Source of the DNA: JBMNQI01 sp050944055
Lineage (GTDB): Bacteria; Bacillota; Clostridia; Oscillospirales; Oscillospiraceae
Assembly: GCA_050944055.1 (NCBI GenBank)
Contig: JBMNQI010000057.1
Span: 1-13,940 of the forward strand
Direction: 5' to 3'
Length of the DNA stretch: 13,940 nucleotides
Under the pieces are notes generated by a model. That model was given only the letters and a program-made list of their open reading frames with translations. It made no database searches and had not been told where the DNA came from. Position 1 is the stretch's first letter. Every line of letters starts with the position of its first letter. The translations under genes and the position numbers were made by a program. This document shows positions 6,804-13,940 of the stretch, in pieces.

Positions 6804-8002
6804 AATTCAGTAAAGAGCTTCTGGAGCTTTCCTCAAAGGCCGAGGAAAGGGCCAGGCCGTTCTTTGAGAGGGCCGATAAGGTCTCCGAAGAGAATACAGC
6901 CCGACTGCTGGACGCGTTTTCAAATCACCGCGTCTCTGACAGCTATTTCGGCGGCACTACAGGCTACGGCTATGACGATATTGGCAGGGAGAAGCTGGAC
7001 GATATATACGCCGAAATATTCGGGGCTGAAAAGGCGCTTGTCCGCATAGGCTTTGTGAACGGGACTCACGCTATAACCTGCGCGCTTTTCGGGGCCCTGC
7101 GCCCGGGCCAGACGCTTGTATCGCTGACAGGGACGCCGTACGACACGCTGCTCGGGGTAATCGGATCCTCGAATAAAGGCTTCGGCTCGTTAACGGACTA
7201 TGGGGTAAAATACAGGGAGATGCACTTCGGCTCCGAGCCGGACGGGGAAGGCGACGTTTTCTTCCTGCAGAGGTCGCGCGGATACTCGACGCGGCCGACT
7301 CTTTCCGTTGCGGAGATCGGGAAGCTGATAGCAAAGCTGAGGAAAAAGAACCCTCAAGCCGTTGTTGTCGTTGACAACTGCTACGGCGAATTTGCAGAAA
7401 TATCTGAGCCGACGCATGTGGGGGCTGACCTTGTGGCAGGTTCGCTGATTAAAAACCCCGGCGGGGGGCTGGCCCCCGCCGGCGGCTACATAGCCGGGCG
7501 GCAGGACCTGGTGGAGCGGGCGGCGGCTCGCATGACGGCGCCGGGCATAGGCGGCCATTGCGGTCCGTCCCTGGGCCAGTCCCGGCTGTTGTATCAGGGT
7601 CTTTTCATGGCGCCGCACACAGTCGCGCAGGCAAAAAAAACGGCAATATTCTGCGCCTCGCTGTTTCAACTGATGGGCTACGAGTGCCTGCCAAGCTTCG
7701 ACGAGAAGCGCAGCGATATAATACAGGCGGTGAAGCTGGGCTCCGCCGATCTGGTGAAAAAATTCTGCGCTGGCATACAGAAAGGAGCGCCGGTCGATTC
7801 TTTTGTCACACCGGAGCCCTGGGATATGCCCGGCTACGACTGCCAGGTTATAATGGCGGCGGGCGCTTTCGTGCAGGGGGCTTCAATCGAGCTTTCTGCG
7901 GACGCGCCCATGCGCGAGCCGTACTGCGCGTATCTTCAGGGCGGGCTTACCTATGAGAGTGGAAAGCTCGGTATTATGCGCGCGGCTGCCGAAATGCTGT
8001 AG
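6800..8002 (+). CDS. Methionine gamma-lyase family PLP-dependent protein (YnbB/aluminium-resistance type)
   Basis: The 400-residue protein belongs to the fold-type I PLP enzymes related to cystathionine/methionine lyases, in the subfamily often labelled aluminium resistance protein (B. subtilis YnbB). Seen: the FGGTTGYGYDDIGR signature (50-63), the cofactor-ring Asp192 in VVDNCYGEF, and the likely Schiff-base lysine Lys218 in GSLIKNPGGG. Substrate in vivo is not established for this subfamily, so no specific reaction is claimed. The start at ATG 6800 is chosen because GGAGG (6789-6793) is well placed and the codon overlaps the preceding stop as ATGA; an upstream in-frame ATG at 6758 lies deep inside the previous gene without a ribosome site. 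It is coupled to the M42 pair. Confidence 0.9.
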   Translation: MKFSKELLELSSKAEERARPFFERADKVSEENTARLLDAFSNHRVSDSYFGGTTGYGYDDIGREKLDDIYAEIFGAEKALVRIGFVNGTHAITCALFGALRPGQTLVSLTGTPYDTLLGVIGSSNKGFGSLTDYGVKYREMHFGSEPDGEGDVFFLQRSRGYSTRPTLSVAEIGKLIAKLRKKNPQAVVVVDNCYGEFAEISEPTHVGADLVAGSLIKNPGGGLAPAGGYIAGRQDLVERAAARMTAPGIGGHCGPSLGQSRLLYQGLFMAPHTVAQAKKTAIFCASLFQLMGYECLPSFDEKRSDIIQAVKLGSADLVKKFCAGIQKGAPVDSFVTPEPWDMPGYDCQVIMAAGAFVQGASIELSADAPMREPYCAYLQGGLTYESGKLGIMRAAAEML

Positions 8003-8050
8003 CTTCGGTTAATCTGTTTTCTCTTCGGATGACGTATCATTTATAACGAC

Positions 8051-8077
8051 ACCCCCGAATAACATGGCATTGGGGGT
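8051..8077 (+). promoter_or_regulatory. Hairpin enclosing the yunB ribosome binding site
   Basis: ACCCCC and AAT (8051-8056, 8058-8060) pair with ATT and GGGGGT (8069-8077) around an 8-nt loop, with one bulged G at 8057. The GGGGGTGA Shine-Dalgarno of yunB (8072-8079, 7 nt before the ATG) is inside the stem, so folded RNA would hide it. There is no T tract, so it is not an intrinsic terminator. Confidence 0.5.
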
Positions 8078-8083
8078 GAGAAA

Positions 8084-8779
8084 ATGAAAAACGTCAGGCG
8101 CTTAAAAAGCCCGGGAGCTGGTAAAAGGCGTTTTTTCATTACGCTGTTATTTCTGCTTACCCTGGGTATATTGCTCCTGTTCTTTATAAATATGCGCATA
8201 AGGCCGCTTATCGCGAGCATGGCGACAGCGCGAGTTACGAATATGGCGACACAGGCCATAAACGACGCCGTTAACGAAGAGGTGACCAACGGCAACATTG
8301 AATACGACAGACTCGTTTTTCTGGAAAAGGACGCCGAGGGCAAGGTTACGGCCCTGAAGACGAACATGGCCGAGGTCAACCGGATTAAGGCGGACATAAC
8401 GAATAAAGTCCTCAACCAGATACAGACGCGCGACACCTCCGACCTGAGTATACCGATAGGAAATATAATAAGCAACAACCTTCTCTCCGGGCGCGGGCCT
8501 GAGATCCCAATACGGATTATTTCCGTCAGCTCGGCCAACGCGACGTTCGAGAACGAGTTTTCATCGGCCGGGATCAATCAGACACGCCAGAGGATAATAC
8601 TGCACGTGGCAGTCACAATAGGAATACTGCTGCCCGGTTACTCAGCGTCCACCGTCGTGGAGTCGGACGTATGCGTCGCCGAGACGGTAATCGTCGGCAG
8701 CGTGCCGGGAAGCTACACGTATTTTGAGAATATTCAGGATGCCCAAGAGGCCGCGGACCACTATTTTAACTTCAAATAG
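8084..8779 (+). CDS. yunB: Sporulation protein YunB
   Basis: The 231-residue protein begins with a basic stretch (KNVRRLKSPGAGKRR), then one membrane segment at about 17-36, then a domain facing outward or into the intermembrane space. The segment MATARVTNMATQAINDAV and the later ISNNLLSGRGPEIPIRI region match the Spore_YunB family. In B. subtilis yunB is a sigma-E-controlled gene of the mother cell and its loss impairs sporulation; the biochemical role is unknown. The start ATG has a GGGGGTGA site that sits in a hairpin. I could not identify a convincing sigma-E promoter in the 81 bp before it. The ligA ribosome site overlaps its stop codon, implying co-translation with ligA. Its presence argues for a spore former. 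Confidence 0.88.
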   Translation: MKNVRRLKSPGAGKRRFFITLLFLLTLGILLLFFINMRIRPLIASMATARVTNMATQAINDAVNEEVTNGNIEYDRLVFLEKDAEGKVTALKTNMAEVNRIKADITNKVLNQIQTRDTSDLSIPIGNIISNNLLSGRGPEIPIRIISVSSANATFENEFSSAGINQTRQRIILHVAVTIGILLPGYSASTVVESDVCVAETVIVGSVPGSYTYFENIQDAQEAADHYFNFK

Positions 8780-8793
8780 GAGTGGCGGAATTG

Positions 8794-10758
8794 ATGGACG
8801 AAATAAACAGGCTTCGCGAAAGGCTCAATGAGCTCAATCACGCTTATTATGACCTGGACGACCCTATAGCCGAAGACTATGAATACGATATGCTGCTGCG
8901 CCGCCTGAGCGAGCTTGAGGCGGAGCACCCGGAGCTTATTACGCCGGATTCCCCAACGCAGCGCGTCGGCGGCAAGCCGCTCGAGGCCTTCGAGCCTGTC
9001 GCCCATGCAGTGCCCATGGAGAGCCTTCAGGACGTATTTTCTCTGGACGAGCTTCTGGATTTCGACAGGCGCATGCGCGCTTCCGTCCCCAATATCCGGT
9101 ACACCGTCGAGCCTAAGGTGGACGGGCTGTCCGTCGCGCTTGAGTATATTGACGGCATTTTTGTACGCGGCGCCACGCGCGGAGACGGGACGACGGGCGA
9201 GGATGTGACCTCCAACCTCAAAACTATACGCTCCATACCTCTGAAAATAGATAACGCCCCGCCGAGGCTGATTGTACGCGGCGAGGTTTATATGCCCAAG
9301 AAAGTGTTTGAGGAGCTAAACAGCGAGAGGGAGCGGGACGGGAAGCCTCTTCTGGCAAACCCGCGCAACGCCGCCGCCGGTTCGCTGCGCCAGCTGGACC
9401 CGAAGATAGCGAAATTGCGGCGCCTGGATATTGCCGTATTCAACATACAGCTGGTTGAGGGAAAGGATTTCAAAACGCATTCCGAAACTCTCGACTGGCT
9501 TCAGAGCCTTGGGTTTAAGACCATACCCAGAAAGCTTCTCTCGGAGGCGGACGAGGTCTGCGCCGAAATCGAGCGCATAGGCGAAGAGCGCGAAACCTAT
9601 CCCTTCGAAATAGACGGCGCTGTGATTAAGCTCGATTCGCTATCCGACAGGCGCGCTTTGGGCAGCACGTCCAAATTTCCGCGCTGGGCGGCGGCGTTTA
9701 AGTACCCGCCGGAGGAAAAGCCGACTGTAGTAAAATCAATTACGGTTCAGGTCGGGCGGACGGGCGTTCTCACACCTAAAGCCATAGTCGAGCCTGTGCG
9801 CCTCGCCGGGACGACGGTTACAAACACCACGCTCCACAATCAGGACTTCATCACGGATAAGGACATAAGAGAAGGGGACACGGTCATCGTCCGCAAGGCG
9901 GGGGATATTATACCCGAGGTCATAGGCGTGGACTTGAGCAAAAGGCCGCAGGGGACTAAGCCCTACAGGCTGCCGGATTTCTGCCCGGTCTGCGGGGCGC
10001 CGGCGCAGCGCGACATTGACGGGGCGGCCGTGCGCTGCACAGGGGCCGAATGCCCGGCGCAGCAGGTGCGGGCCGTAACACATTTCGCTTCGCGCGACGC
10101 GATGGACATAGAGGGGCTGGGGCCGGCTGTTGTCGAGGCTCTTATAAAAAACGGGCTTATTAAAACCGCCGCCGACCTGTATTATCTGAAAGCCGAGCCC
10201 GTAGCGGAGCTTGAGAGGATGGGCAAAAAGTCTGCTGAAAACCTCATCATTGCGATTGAAAAATCAAAGCATAACGACCTCGGCAGGCTGATATACGCAC
10301 TCGGCATACGCCAGGTCGGTCAGCGCGCCGCAAAGGACCTGGCGCGCAGCTTCAAAACTCTGGACGCGATTATGGAGGCGGATGCCGAAACGCTTACTGA
10401 GCTGCGCGATATCGGAGAGGTAACCGCACAAAACATCGTTTCATGGTTTCGAAGCCCTCAGTCAAAACACATGATTGAGCGCCTGAGGCAGGCCGGCGTG
10501 AATTTTGAAAATCTGGATTCGGAGACTGACGACCGTTTTTCGGGCCAGACCTTCGTATTTACGGGCGCGCTGGAACTGTTCACACGCTCGGAGGCGGAGG
10601 AGCTGGTAGAACGGTACGGGGGGAGAGCATCCTCCTCAGTTTCAAAAAAAACCACCTGCGTCGTAGCCGGGGAGAACGCAGGCAGTAAGCTCAACAAGGC
10701 CCGTGAGCTGGGCATACGCATAATTACGGAGCGGGAGTTCGCGGAGATGGTCAAATAG
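8794..10758 (+). CDS. ligA: NAD+-dependent DNA ligase LigA
   Basis: LigA seals nicks in replication and repair using NAD+. Domains in order (numbering from ATG 8794): Ia NAD-binding region (1-60, with AYYDLDD and DYEYD), adenylation domain with EPKVDG and nucleophile Lys108 followed by TRGDGTTGEDVT, OB fold with VQVGRTGVLTP, a zinc finger with Cys397, Cys400, Cys415 and Cys420, helix-hairpin-helix repeats, and a C-terminal BRCT domain (about 581-654). Length is normal at 654. Start: AGGAG at 8778-8782 overlaps the yunB stop; TTG at 8791 is 8 nt and ATG at 8794 is 11 nt from it, so either may be used. A GTG at 8782 overlaps the ribosome site and is unlikely. The 3' end overlaps the convergent antiporter gene by 8 bp. 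Confidence 0.97.
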   Translation: MDEINRLRERLNELNHAYYDLDDPIAEDYEYDMLLRRLSELEAEHPELITPDSPTQRVGGKPLEAFEPVAHAVPMESLQDVFSLDELLDFDRRMRASVPNIRYTVEPKVDGLSVALEYIDGIFVRGATRGDGTTGEDVTSNLKTIRSIPLKIDNAPPRLIVRGEVYMPKKVFEELNSERERDGKPLLANPRNAAAGSLRQLDPKIAKLRRLDIAVFNIQLVEGKDFKTHSETLDWLQSLGFKTIPRKLLSEADEVCAEIERIGEERETYPFEIDGAVIKLDSLSDRRALGSTSKFPRWAAAFKYPPEEKPTVVKSITVQVGRTGVLTPKAIVEPVRLAGTTVTNTTLHNQDFITDKDIREGDTVIVRKAGDIIPEVIGVDLSKRPQGTKPYRLPDFCPVCGAPAQRDIDGAAVRCTGAECPAQQVRAVTHFASRDAMDIEGLGPAVVEALIKNGLIKTAADLYYLKAEPVAELERMGKKSAENLIIAIEKSKHNDLGRLIYALGIRQVGQRAAKDLARSFKTLDAIMEADAETLTELRDIGEVTAQNIVSWFRSPQSKHMIERLRQAGVNFENLDSETDDRFSGQTFVFTGALELFTRSEAEELVERYGGRASSSVSKKTTCVVAGENAGSKLNKARELGIRIITEREFAEMVK

Positions 10759-11704
10759 CGCCTGTTACGAGTATGACAACATACGCGCAGTAGAGCGCAA
10801 GCATGGCGCAGCCCTGCCACCTCCTGAACCTCTCGTGGACGAGCGCCGGAATAATCGCAACTGACATAATGAGCAAACTGGCGGGTATGTCCAGGACAAG
10901 AGTCTGGCGGGTCATGGGCAGAATCCCGCCGTACGCGGCGGAACACAGGGGAAGTATCAGCGTCATGTCAATAATATTGGCGCCTATGATATTCCCCACG
11001 GAAAGTGAGCTCTGTTTTTTCCTGATCGCCGTAACAGTCGTGACAAGCTCCGGGAGGGCGGTGCCTACCGCCATCATTGTTAGAGCGACTACGCTGTCCG
11101 GGACTCCCAAAAAAACAGCCAGATCGCTGCCTTTGTTTACAAGCAGACGCGCGCCGACGACTATGCCGGCAGCGCCGAGTATGAATCTCAAGACGTTCGG
11201 GAGGGCGTCTTTTTTGTTTATTGAGTTTTTATCCGTAGCGGCGGATTCCTGCTTTGCCGTATGAATGCTTTCATAGATATAAACGGCGAGAATGCCCCAA
11301 AGCACAAGCCCGGCTTTAAGACTCAGTCCGTTTGCCGGAAGAGATAAAAGCAAGAGGGCGGCGGTGGCGACTATCATCAGTATTGCCTTGAAGCCGAAAG
11401 CAGCCCGCTTCATCGGAGCGGGCATGAAAAAAAGCGAAATCCCCAAAATAAGGCCTGTATTCGCCGTAACCGAGCCAATTGCGTTGCCGATAGCCATATC
11501 GGTTTTGCCGGCTGCCGCAGCGAGAGCTGAAACGATGACCTCCGGAAGGGTCGTGGCAAGACTGACAATAGTGGCGCCGATTATAAACTTCGGTATCCCG
11601 GTCGCCTCGGCAATCCAGACAGCGGAGTCAACGAATGAATCGCCGCCCTTAACTATGAGTATAAGCCCGGCGATGAACAGTATGACAGTCAGAGCCAGTC
11701 CCAA
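10751..11704 (-). CDS. Calcium/sodium antiporter, CaCA family (YrbG type)
   Basis: The 317-residue protein is almost wholly hydrophobic, with about ten membrane segments in two inverted halves joined by a charged loop (about 149-168). Both alpha repeats of the Ca2+/cation antiporter family are clear: TIVSLATTLPEVIVS with Glu55 followed by GNAIGSVTANTG, and MMAVGTALPELVTT with Glu219 followed by GNIIGANIID. The two glutamates are the expected ion ligands. It exchanges Ca2+ for Na+ or a similar cation across the cytoplasmic membrane; the exact ions are inferred. The start is TTG at 11704, with AAAGG 10 nt upstream; no ATG or GTG lies in frame between it and an upstream stop. It ends inside the 3' end of ligA, and no terminator is seen. 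Confidence 0.92.
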   Translation of the reverse strand: MGLALTVILFIAGLILIVKGGDSFVDSAVWIAEATGIPKFIIGATIVSLATTLPEVIVSALAAAAGKTDMAIGNAIGSVTANTGLILGISLFFMPAPMKRAAFGFKAILMIVATAALLLLSLPANGLSLKAGLVLWGILAVYIYESIHTAKQESAATDKNSINKKDALPNVLRFILGAAGIVVGARLLVNKGSDLAVFLGVPDSVVALTMMAVGTALPELVTTVTAIRKKQSSLSVGNIIGANIIDMTLILPLCSAAYGGILPMTRQTLVLDIPASLLIMSVAIIPALVHERFRRWQGCAMLALYCAYVVILVTGAI

Positions 11705-11761
11705 AACAACACGACCTTTATTTTCTTATAATGAAAGCGCCGATTTATAAAAGCGACACTT

Positions 11762-11790
11762 AATATATCGAAAACTATAACGCAGGTCAA
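11762..11790 (-). promoter_or_regulatory. Sigma-A-type promoter of the antiporter gene
   Basis: On the minus strand TTGACC (11785-11790), a 17-bp spacer and TATATT (11762-11767), each 5 of 6. The predicted start is near 11755, about 50 nt before the TTG start codon. Confidence 0.7.
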
Positions 11791-11838
11791 GCATTTGTTA
11801 GAATAAGTATATGCATGTCCGCCATTAAACACAACAAA

Positions 11839-11857
11839 GCGGGATATTTTTTCCCGC
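11839..11857. repeat. Small hairpin with 6-bp GC-rich stem
   Basis: GCGGGA and TCCCGC pair around a 7-nt T-rich loop. On the minus strand it is followed by a loosely T-rich TTTGTTGTGTTT, so it could weakly stop transcription toward the antiporter promoter. No upstream minus-strand gene is visible. Confidence 0.4.
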
Positions 11858-11933
11858 CGCAGGCGCGTAAGTGCCAAAAGCCGCGCCGAGGGCCCTTTGA
11901 CTTATCGTCTGCCAAGGCCTCGGTATAAGCACG

Positions 11934-11951
11934 TTAATGCGCCGACATTAA
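11934..11951. repeat. Perfect inverted repeat, possible operator
   Basis: TTAATG and CATTAA flank a 6-bp centre (CGCCGA). It lies about 49 bp upstream of the flavoprotein -35 box. The symmetry fits a dimeric regulator site, but no second copy was noticed in the window and no regulator gene is adjacent. Confidence 0.35.
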
Positions 11952-11999
11952 TACTGAAAAAAGCGGCCTTTGGAGCTGGCCTTCGGAAAGCATCGTTTG

Positions 12000-12028
12000 T
12001 TGACGGTTGTTAGAAATGCTGATATAAT
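12000..12028 (+). promoter_or_regulatory. Sigma-A-type promoter of the flavoprotein gene
   Basis: TTGACG (12000-12005, 5 of 6), a 17-bp spacer and a perfect TATAAT (12023-12028). The predicted start near 12035 leaves a short leader of about 21 nt with AAAGGA five bases before the ATG at 12056. Confidence 0.8.
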
Positions 12029-12055
12029 CATAAAAAATCGCCCGAAAGGAAGCTT

Positions 12056-13940
12056 ATGGAAAAGAAATTTCCGAATCTCTGCAAGCCAATAACGCTTGGA
12101 GCAGTGACATACAGAAACAGGATGTTTGCAGCGCCTGTGGGCGGAACGGATATAACCGCCGACTGTTGTATCGGCCCTAAATCCACGGCCTTCTATGAGC
12201 TGAGAGCCAGAGGAGGCGCCGCTGCGGTCACGGTAAGCGAGCTTGTCGTCCATCCGCAGACAGACGGCTCACACATGTTCCATCTTGATCTTAAAAAGCC
12301 CGCCTCGCTTTACGGCATGGCATATACGGCGGACGCTGTCAAGCGGCACGGCGCCGTGCCGAGCGTGGAGCTTTCGCATTCCGGCCAGTATGCGGGCACT
12401 TATCTTGTCGACAGGGACAGTAAGCGCAGCCTGTGCCAGTATGGGCCTATGGACTGCGTCCGGCCGGACGGTATACACGTAAAAGCCCTTTCAAAAGAAC
12501 AGATACAGGATATTGTGCACGCTTACGGGCAGTGCGCCGCTCTTGCCAAAAGGGCAGGGTTTGAGATGGTAATGGTGCACGGCGGCCATACATGGCTTAT
12601 TAACCAGTTTCTGTCGCCGTACTTCAACCGCCGAGCCGACGAATACGGCGGCGGCCTAAAAAACAGGCTCAGGTTCGCGCTTGAGGTGCTGGATTGCGTC
12701 AGGAGCGCCGTCGGGAAAGGCTTCCCGATTGAATTCCGCATGAGCGGGTCCGAGCTCTTCGACGGCGGATACGACCTTGGCGAGGGCGTTGAAATAGCGA
12801 AAAGCATCGACAATATGGTGGATCTGATACACGTGTCCGCAGGCTCGTATCAGTTCGGCTTTTACAAGACTCACCCCTCCATGTTTTCGAAACACGGCTG
12901 TAATGTCTACCTAGCCTCGGAGATAAAAAAATATGTCAAAACTCCGGTGGCGACAGTAGGAGCTTTGAACGACCCCCATATGATGGAGGAGATTATCGAT
13001 TCCGGCAAGGCGGACGTTGTGGAAATGGCAAGAGCTCTGCTGGCGGACCCTTACCTGCCTCAAAAGATTGCGGCGAACAGGGAGGATGAAATAGTAAACT
13101 GCCTTCGCTGCTTTGTTTGCATGGCGGAACGGCCCGCAACAGGCACGCGCAGGTGCGCGGTTAACCCTCTTATCGGGAGGGAAGCGGATGGAACTGAAAT
13201 ACTGCCCGCGTCACGTAAAAAGAAGGTGCTTGTGGTCGGGGGCGGCTGCGCCGGCATGAAGGCCGCCGCAACTGCGGCCGAAAGAGGCCACAAAGTCGTG
13301 CTCTGCGAAAAGAGCGGCGAGCTGGGCGGTATATTAAAATGCGAGCAGGCCATTCCGTTTAAAAGGGAAATGTACCTCCTCGGAAAAACTCTTGAAAGGC
13401 AGATGGAGCTGGCGGGAGTCGAGGTGCGGCTTAATACGGAAGTGACTGCGAAATACGCCGAAGCGGAAAACGCGGACGTGCTCATAGCCGCTGTCGGCTC
13501 GTCACCCATAATACCTGATATGCCCGGTATAAACGGCGATAACGTCGTTGTCGTTAACGAATATTACCTAAATAAGTATAAGATAACAGATAAGGTCGTA
13601 GTTCTCGGCGGAGGGCTTGCCGGCTGCGAATGCGCCATACACCTCGCCCAGGAAGGCAAGTCCGTTCAGCTCGTGGAAATACGCGGCGAAGTCGCGCCCG
13701 ACGCGAATATCCGCCACAGGCCCATTCTGCTGGAAACGCTTAATAAATACGTAACCGTGCATACGAGGCTTACGGGCAAAGAGATAACGAGCGAGGGCGT
13801 AAAATGCGTTAATGAGAACGGAGAAGAGGTTCTTATTGAAGGATCTAGCGTAATCTGCGCGGTCGGGCAGCGAGCACGCAGGGATGTTGTTGAACAGCTG
13901 CTCAACGCGGCTCCCGTTGTGAAAATAATCGGCGACTGCA
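12056..13940 (+). CDS. Old Yellow Enzyme-type NAD(P)H:flavin oxidoreductase, 2,4-dienoyl-CoA/enoate reductase-like (partial)
   Basis: The frame is open from ATG 12056 through the right edge (628 codons), so the C-terminus is missing. Residues 1-340 are an FMN TIM barrel of the Old Yellow Enzyme family, with TYRNRMFAAP near the N-terminus, HGGHTWLINQFLSPYFNRR from His175, and the phosphate-binding VATVGAL segment. Cys349, Cys352, Cys355 and Cys367 (CLRCFVC and the later RRCAVNP) would hold a 4Fe-4S cluster. Two nucleotide-binding folds follow: VVGGGCAGM (from about 392) and VVLGGGLAGCECA (from about 513). This layout is that of 2,4-dienoyl-CoA reductase, trimethylamine dehydrogenase, enoate reductases and the bile-acid enzymes BaiCD/BaiH, which reduce activated C=C bonds (or, in trimethylamine dehydrogenase, oxidise amines). 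The substrate cannot be told from sequence. It has its own strong promoter and no visible neighbour in the same unit. Confidence 0.92.
   Translation, partial: MEKKFPNLCKPITLGAVTYRNRMFAAPVGGTDITADCCIGPKSTAFYELRARGGAAAVTVSELVVHPQTDGSHMFHLDLKKPASLYGMAYTADAVKRHGAVPSVELSHSGQYAGTYLVDRDSKRSLCQYGPMDCVRPDGIHVKALSKEQIQDIVHAYGQCAALAKRAGFEMVMVHGGHTWLINQFLSPYFNRRADEYGGGLKNRLRFALEVLDCVRSAVGKGFPIEFRMSGSELFDGGYDLGEGVEIAKSIDNMVDLIHVSAGSYQFGFYKTHPSMFSKHGCNVYLASEIKKYVKTPVATVGALNDPHMMEEIIDSGKADVVEMARALLADPYLPQKIAANREDEIVNCLRCFVCMAERPATGTRRCAVNPLIGREADGTEILPASRKKKVLVVGGGCAGMKAAATAAERGHKVVLCEKSGELGGILKCEQAIPFKREMYLLGKTLERQMELAGVEVRLNTEVTAKYAEAENADVLIAAVGSSPIIPDMPGINGDNVVVVNEYYLNKYKITDKVVVLGGGLAGCECAIHLAQEGKSVQLVEIRGEVAPDANIRHRPILLETLNKYVTVHTRLTGKEITSEGVKCVNENGEEVLIEGSSVICAVGQRARRDVVEQLLNAAPVVKIIGDC

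Larger units (their letters stand above)
11705..12055. other. Intergenic region between divergent antiporter and flavoprotein genes
   Basis: This 351-bp stretch holds the antiporter promoter at its left end and the flavoprotein promoter at its right end. Between them lie two small inverted repeats, at 11839-11857 and 11934-11951. I find no convincing gene; the open frames on the minus strand (11689-11877 and 11948-12253) have no recognisable family or ribosome site. Confidence 0.6.

Noticed and set aside
8003..8050. Possible sigma-E promoter or terminator before yunB
   Set aside because: No -35/-10 pair fits the sigma-E consensus well enough and no hairpin with T tract is present, so I do not annotate one.
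11689..11877. Minus-strand 62-codon open frame overlapping the antiporter start
   Set aside because: Composition looks random, it spans the antiporter promoter, and no ribosome binding site precedes it.
11960..11985. GGCC-rich repeat followed on the minus strand by a T run, resembling a terminator
   Set aside because: Only a 4-bp stem can form, which is too weak, and no minus-strand gene lies upstream.
11948..12253. Minus-strand open frame overlapping the start of the flavoprotein gene
   Set aside because: Its larger part is antisense to the flavoprotein and it has no ribosome site or family resemblance.

Overview
The window looks like chromosomal DNA of a spore-forming, S-layer-type member of the Firmicutes, most likely class Clostridia (an Oscillospirales-like lineage is a guess). 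The reasons are a YunB-type sporulation protein, an SLH-domain exported protease, an NAD-dependent DNA ligase, a class A RNase P RNA, strong GGAGG-type ribosome binding sites and sigma-A-like promoters in a moderately GC-rich genome that uses many ATA (Ile) and AGG (Arg) codons. I see no insertion sequences, phage genes, CRISPR arrays or tRNAs. This is core genome, not a mobile region.

Layout. (1) 1-2641, minus strand: an SLH plus HtrA/trypsin-like protease that runs off the left edge, and upstream of it a PlsC-type acyltransferase with a zinc ribbon and a PH-like tail. A clear intrinsic terminator and two tandem promoters lie between them, so they are separate transcription units. (2) 2700-3180, minus strand: RNase P RNA (rnpB), followed on its own strand by a long hairpin. 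(3) 3181-10758, plus strand: murD, two M42 aminopeptidases, a methionine gamma-lyase-family PLP enzyme, yunB and ligA. The M42-M42-PLP genes are translationally coupled by 4-nt overlaps. The murD promoter is back to back with the rnpB promoter, their -35 boxes only 5 bp apart. (4) 10751-11704, minus strand: a CaCA-family Na+/Ca2+ antiporter that converges on ligA with an 8-bp overlap. (5) 11705-12055: an intergenic stretch with divergent promoters and two small hairpins. (6) 12056 to the right edge, plus strand: an Old Yellow Enzyme/2,4-dienoyl-CoA reductase-type flavoprotein, incomplete.

The plus-strand cluster combines peptidoglycan precursor synthesis (murD), peptide turnover (two M42 enzymes), sulfur amino-acid-type PLP chemistry, a sporulation factor and DNA ligation. 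Shared transcription is inferred from spacing and strand only; no single pathway ties these genes together. I did not find a convincing undescribed system. The most interesting signals are RNA-level: the rnpB/murD divergent promoter with a structured murD leader, the 70-nt hairpin after rnpB, and a hairpin that masks the yunB ribosome binding site. The tripartite acyltransferase architecture is also worth a look.
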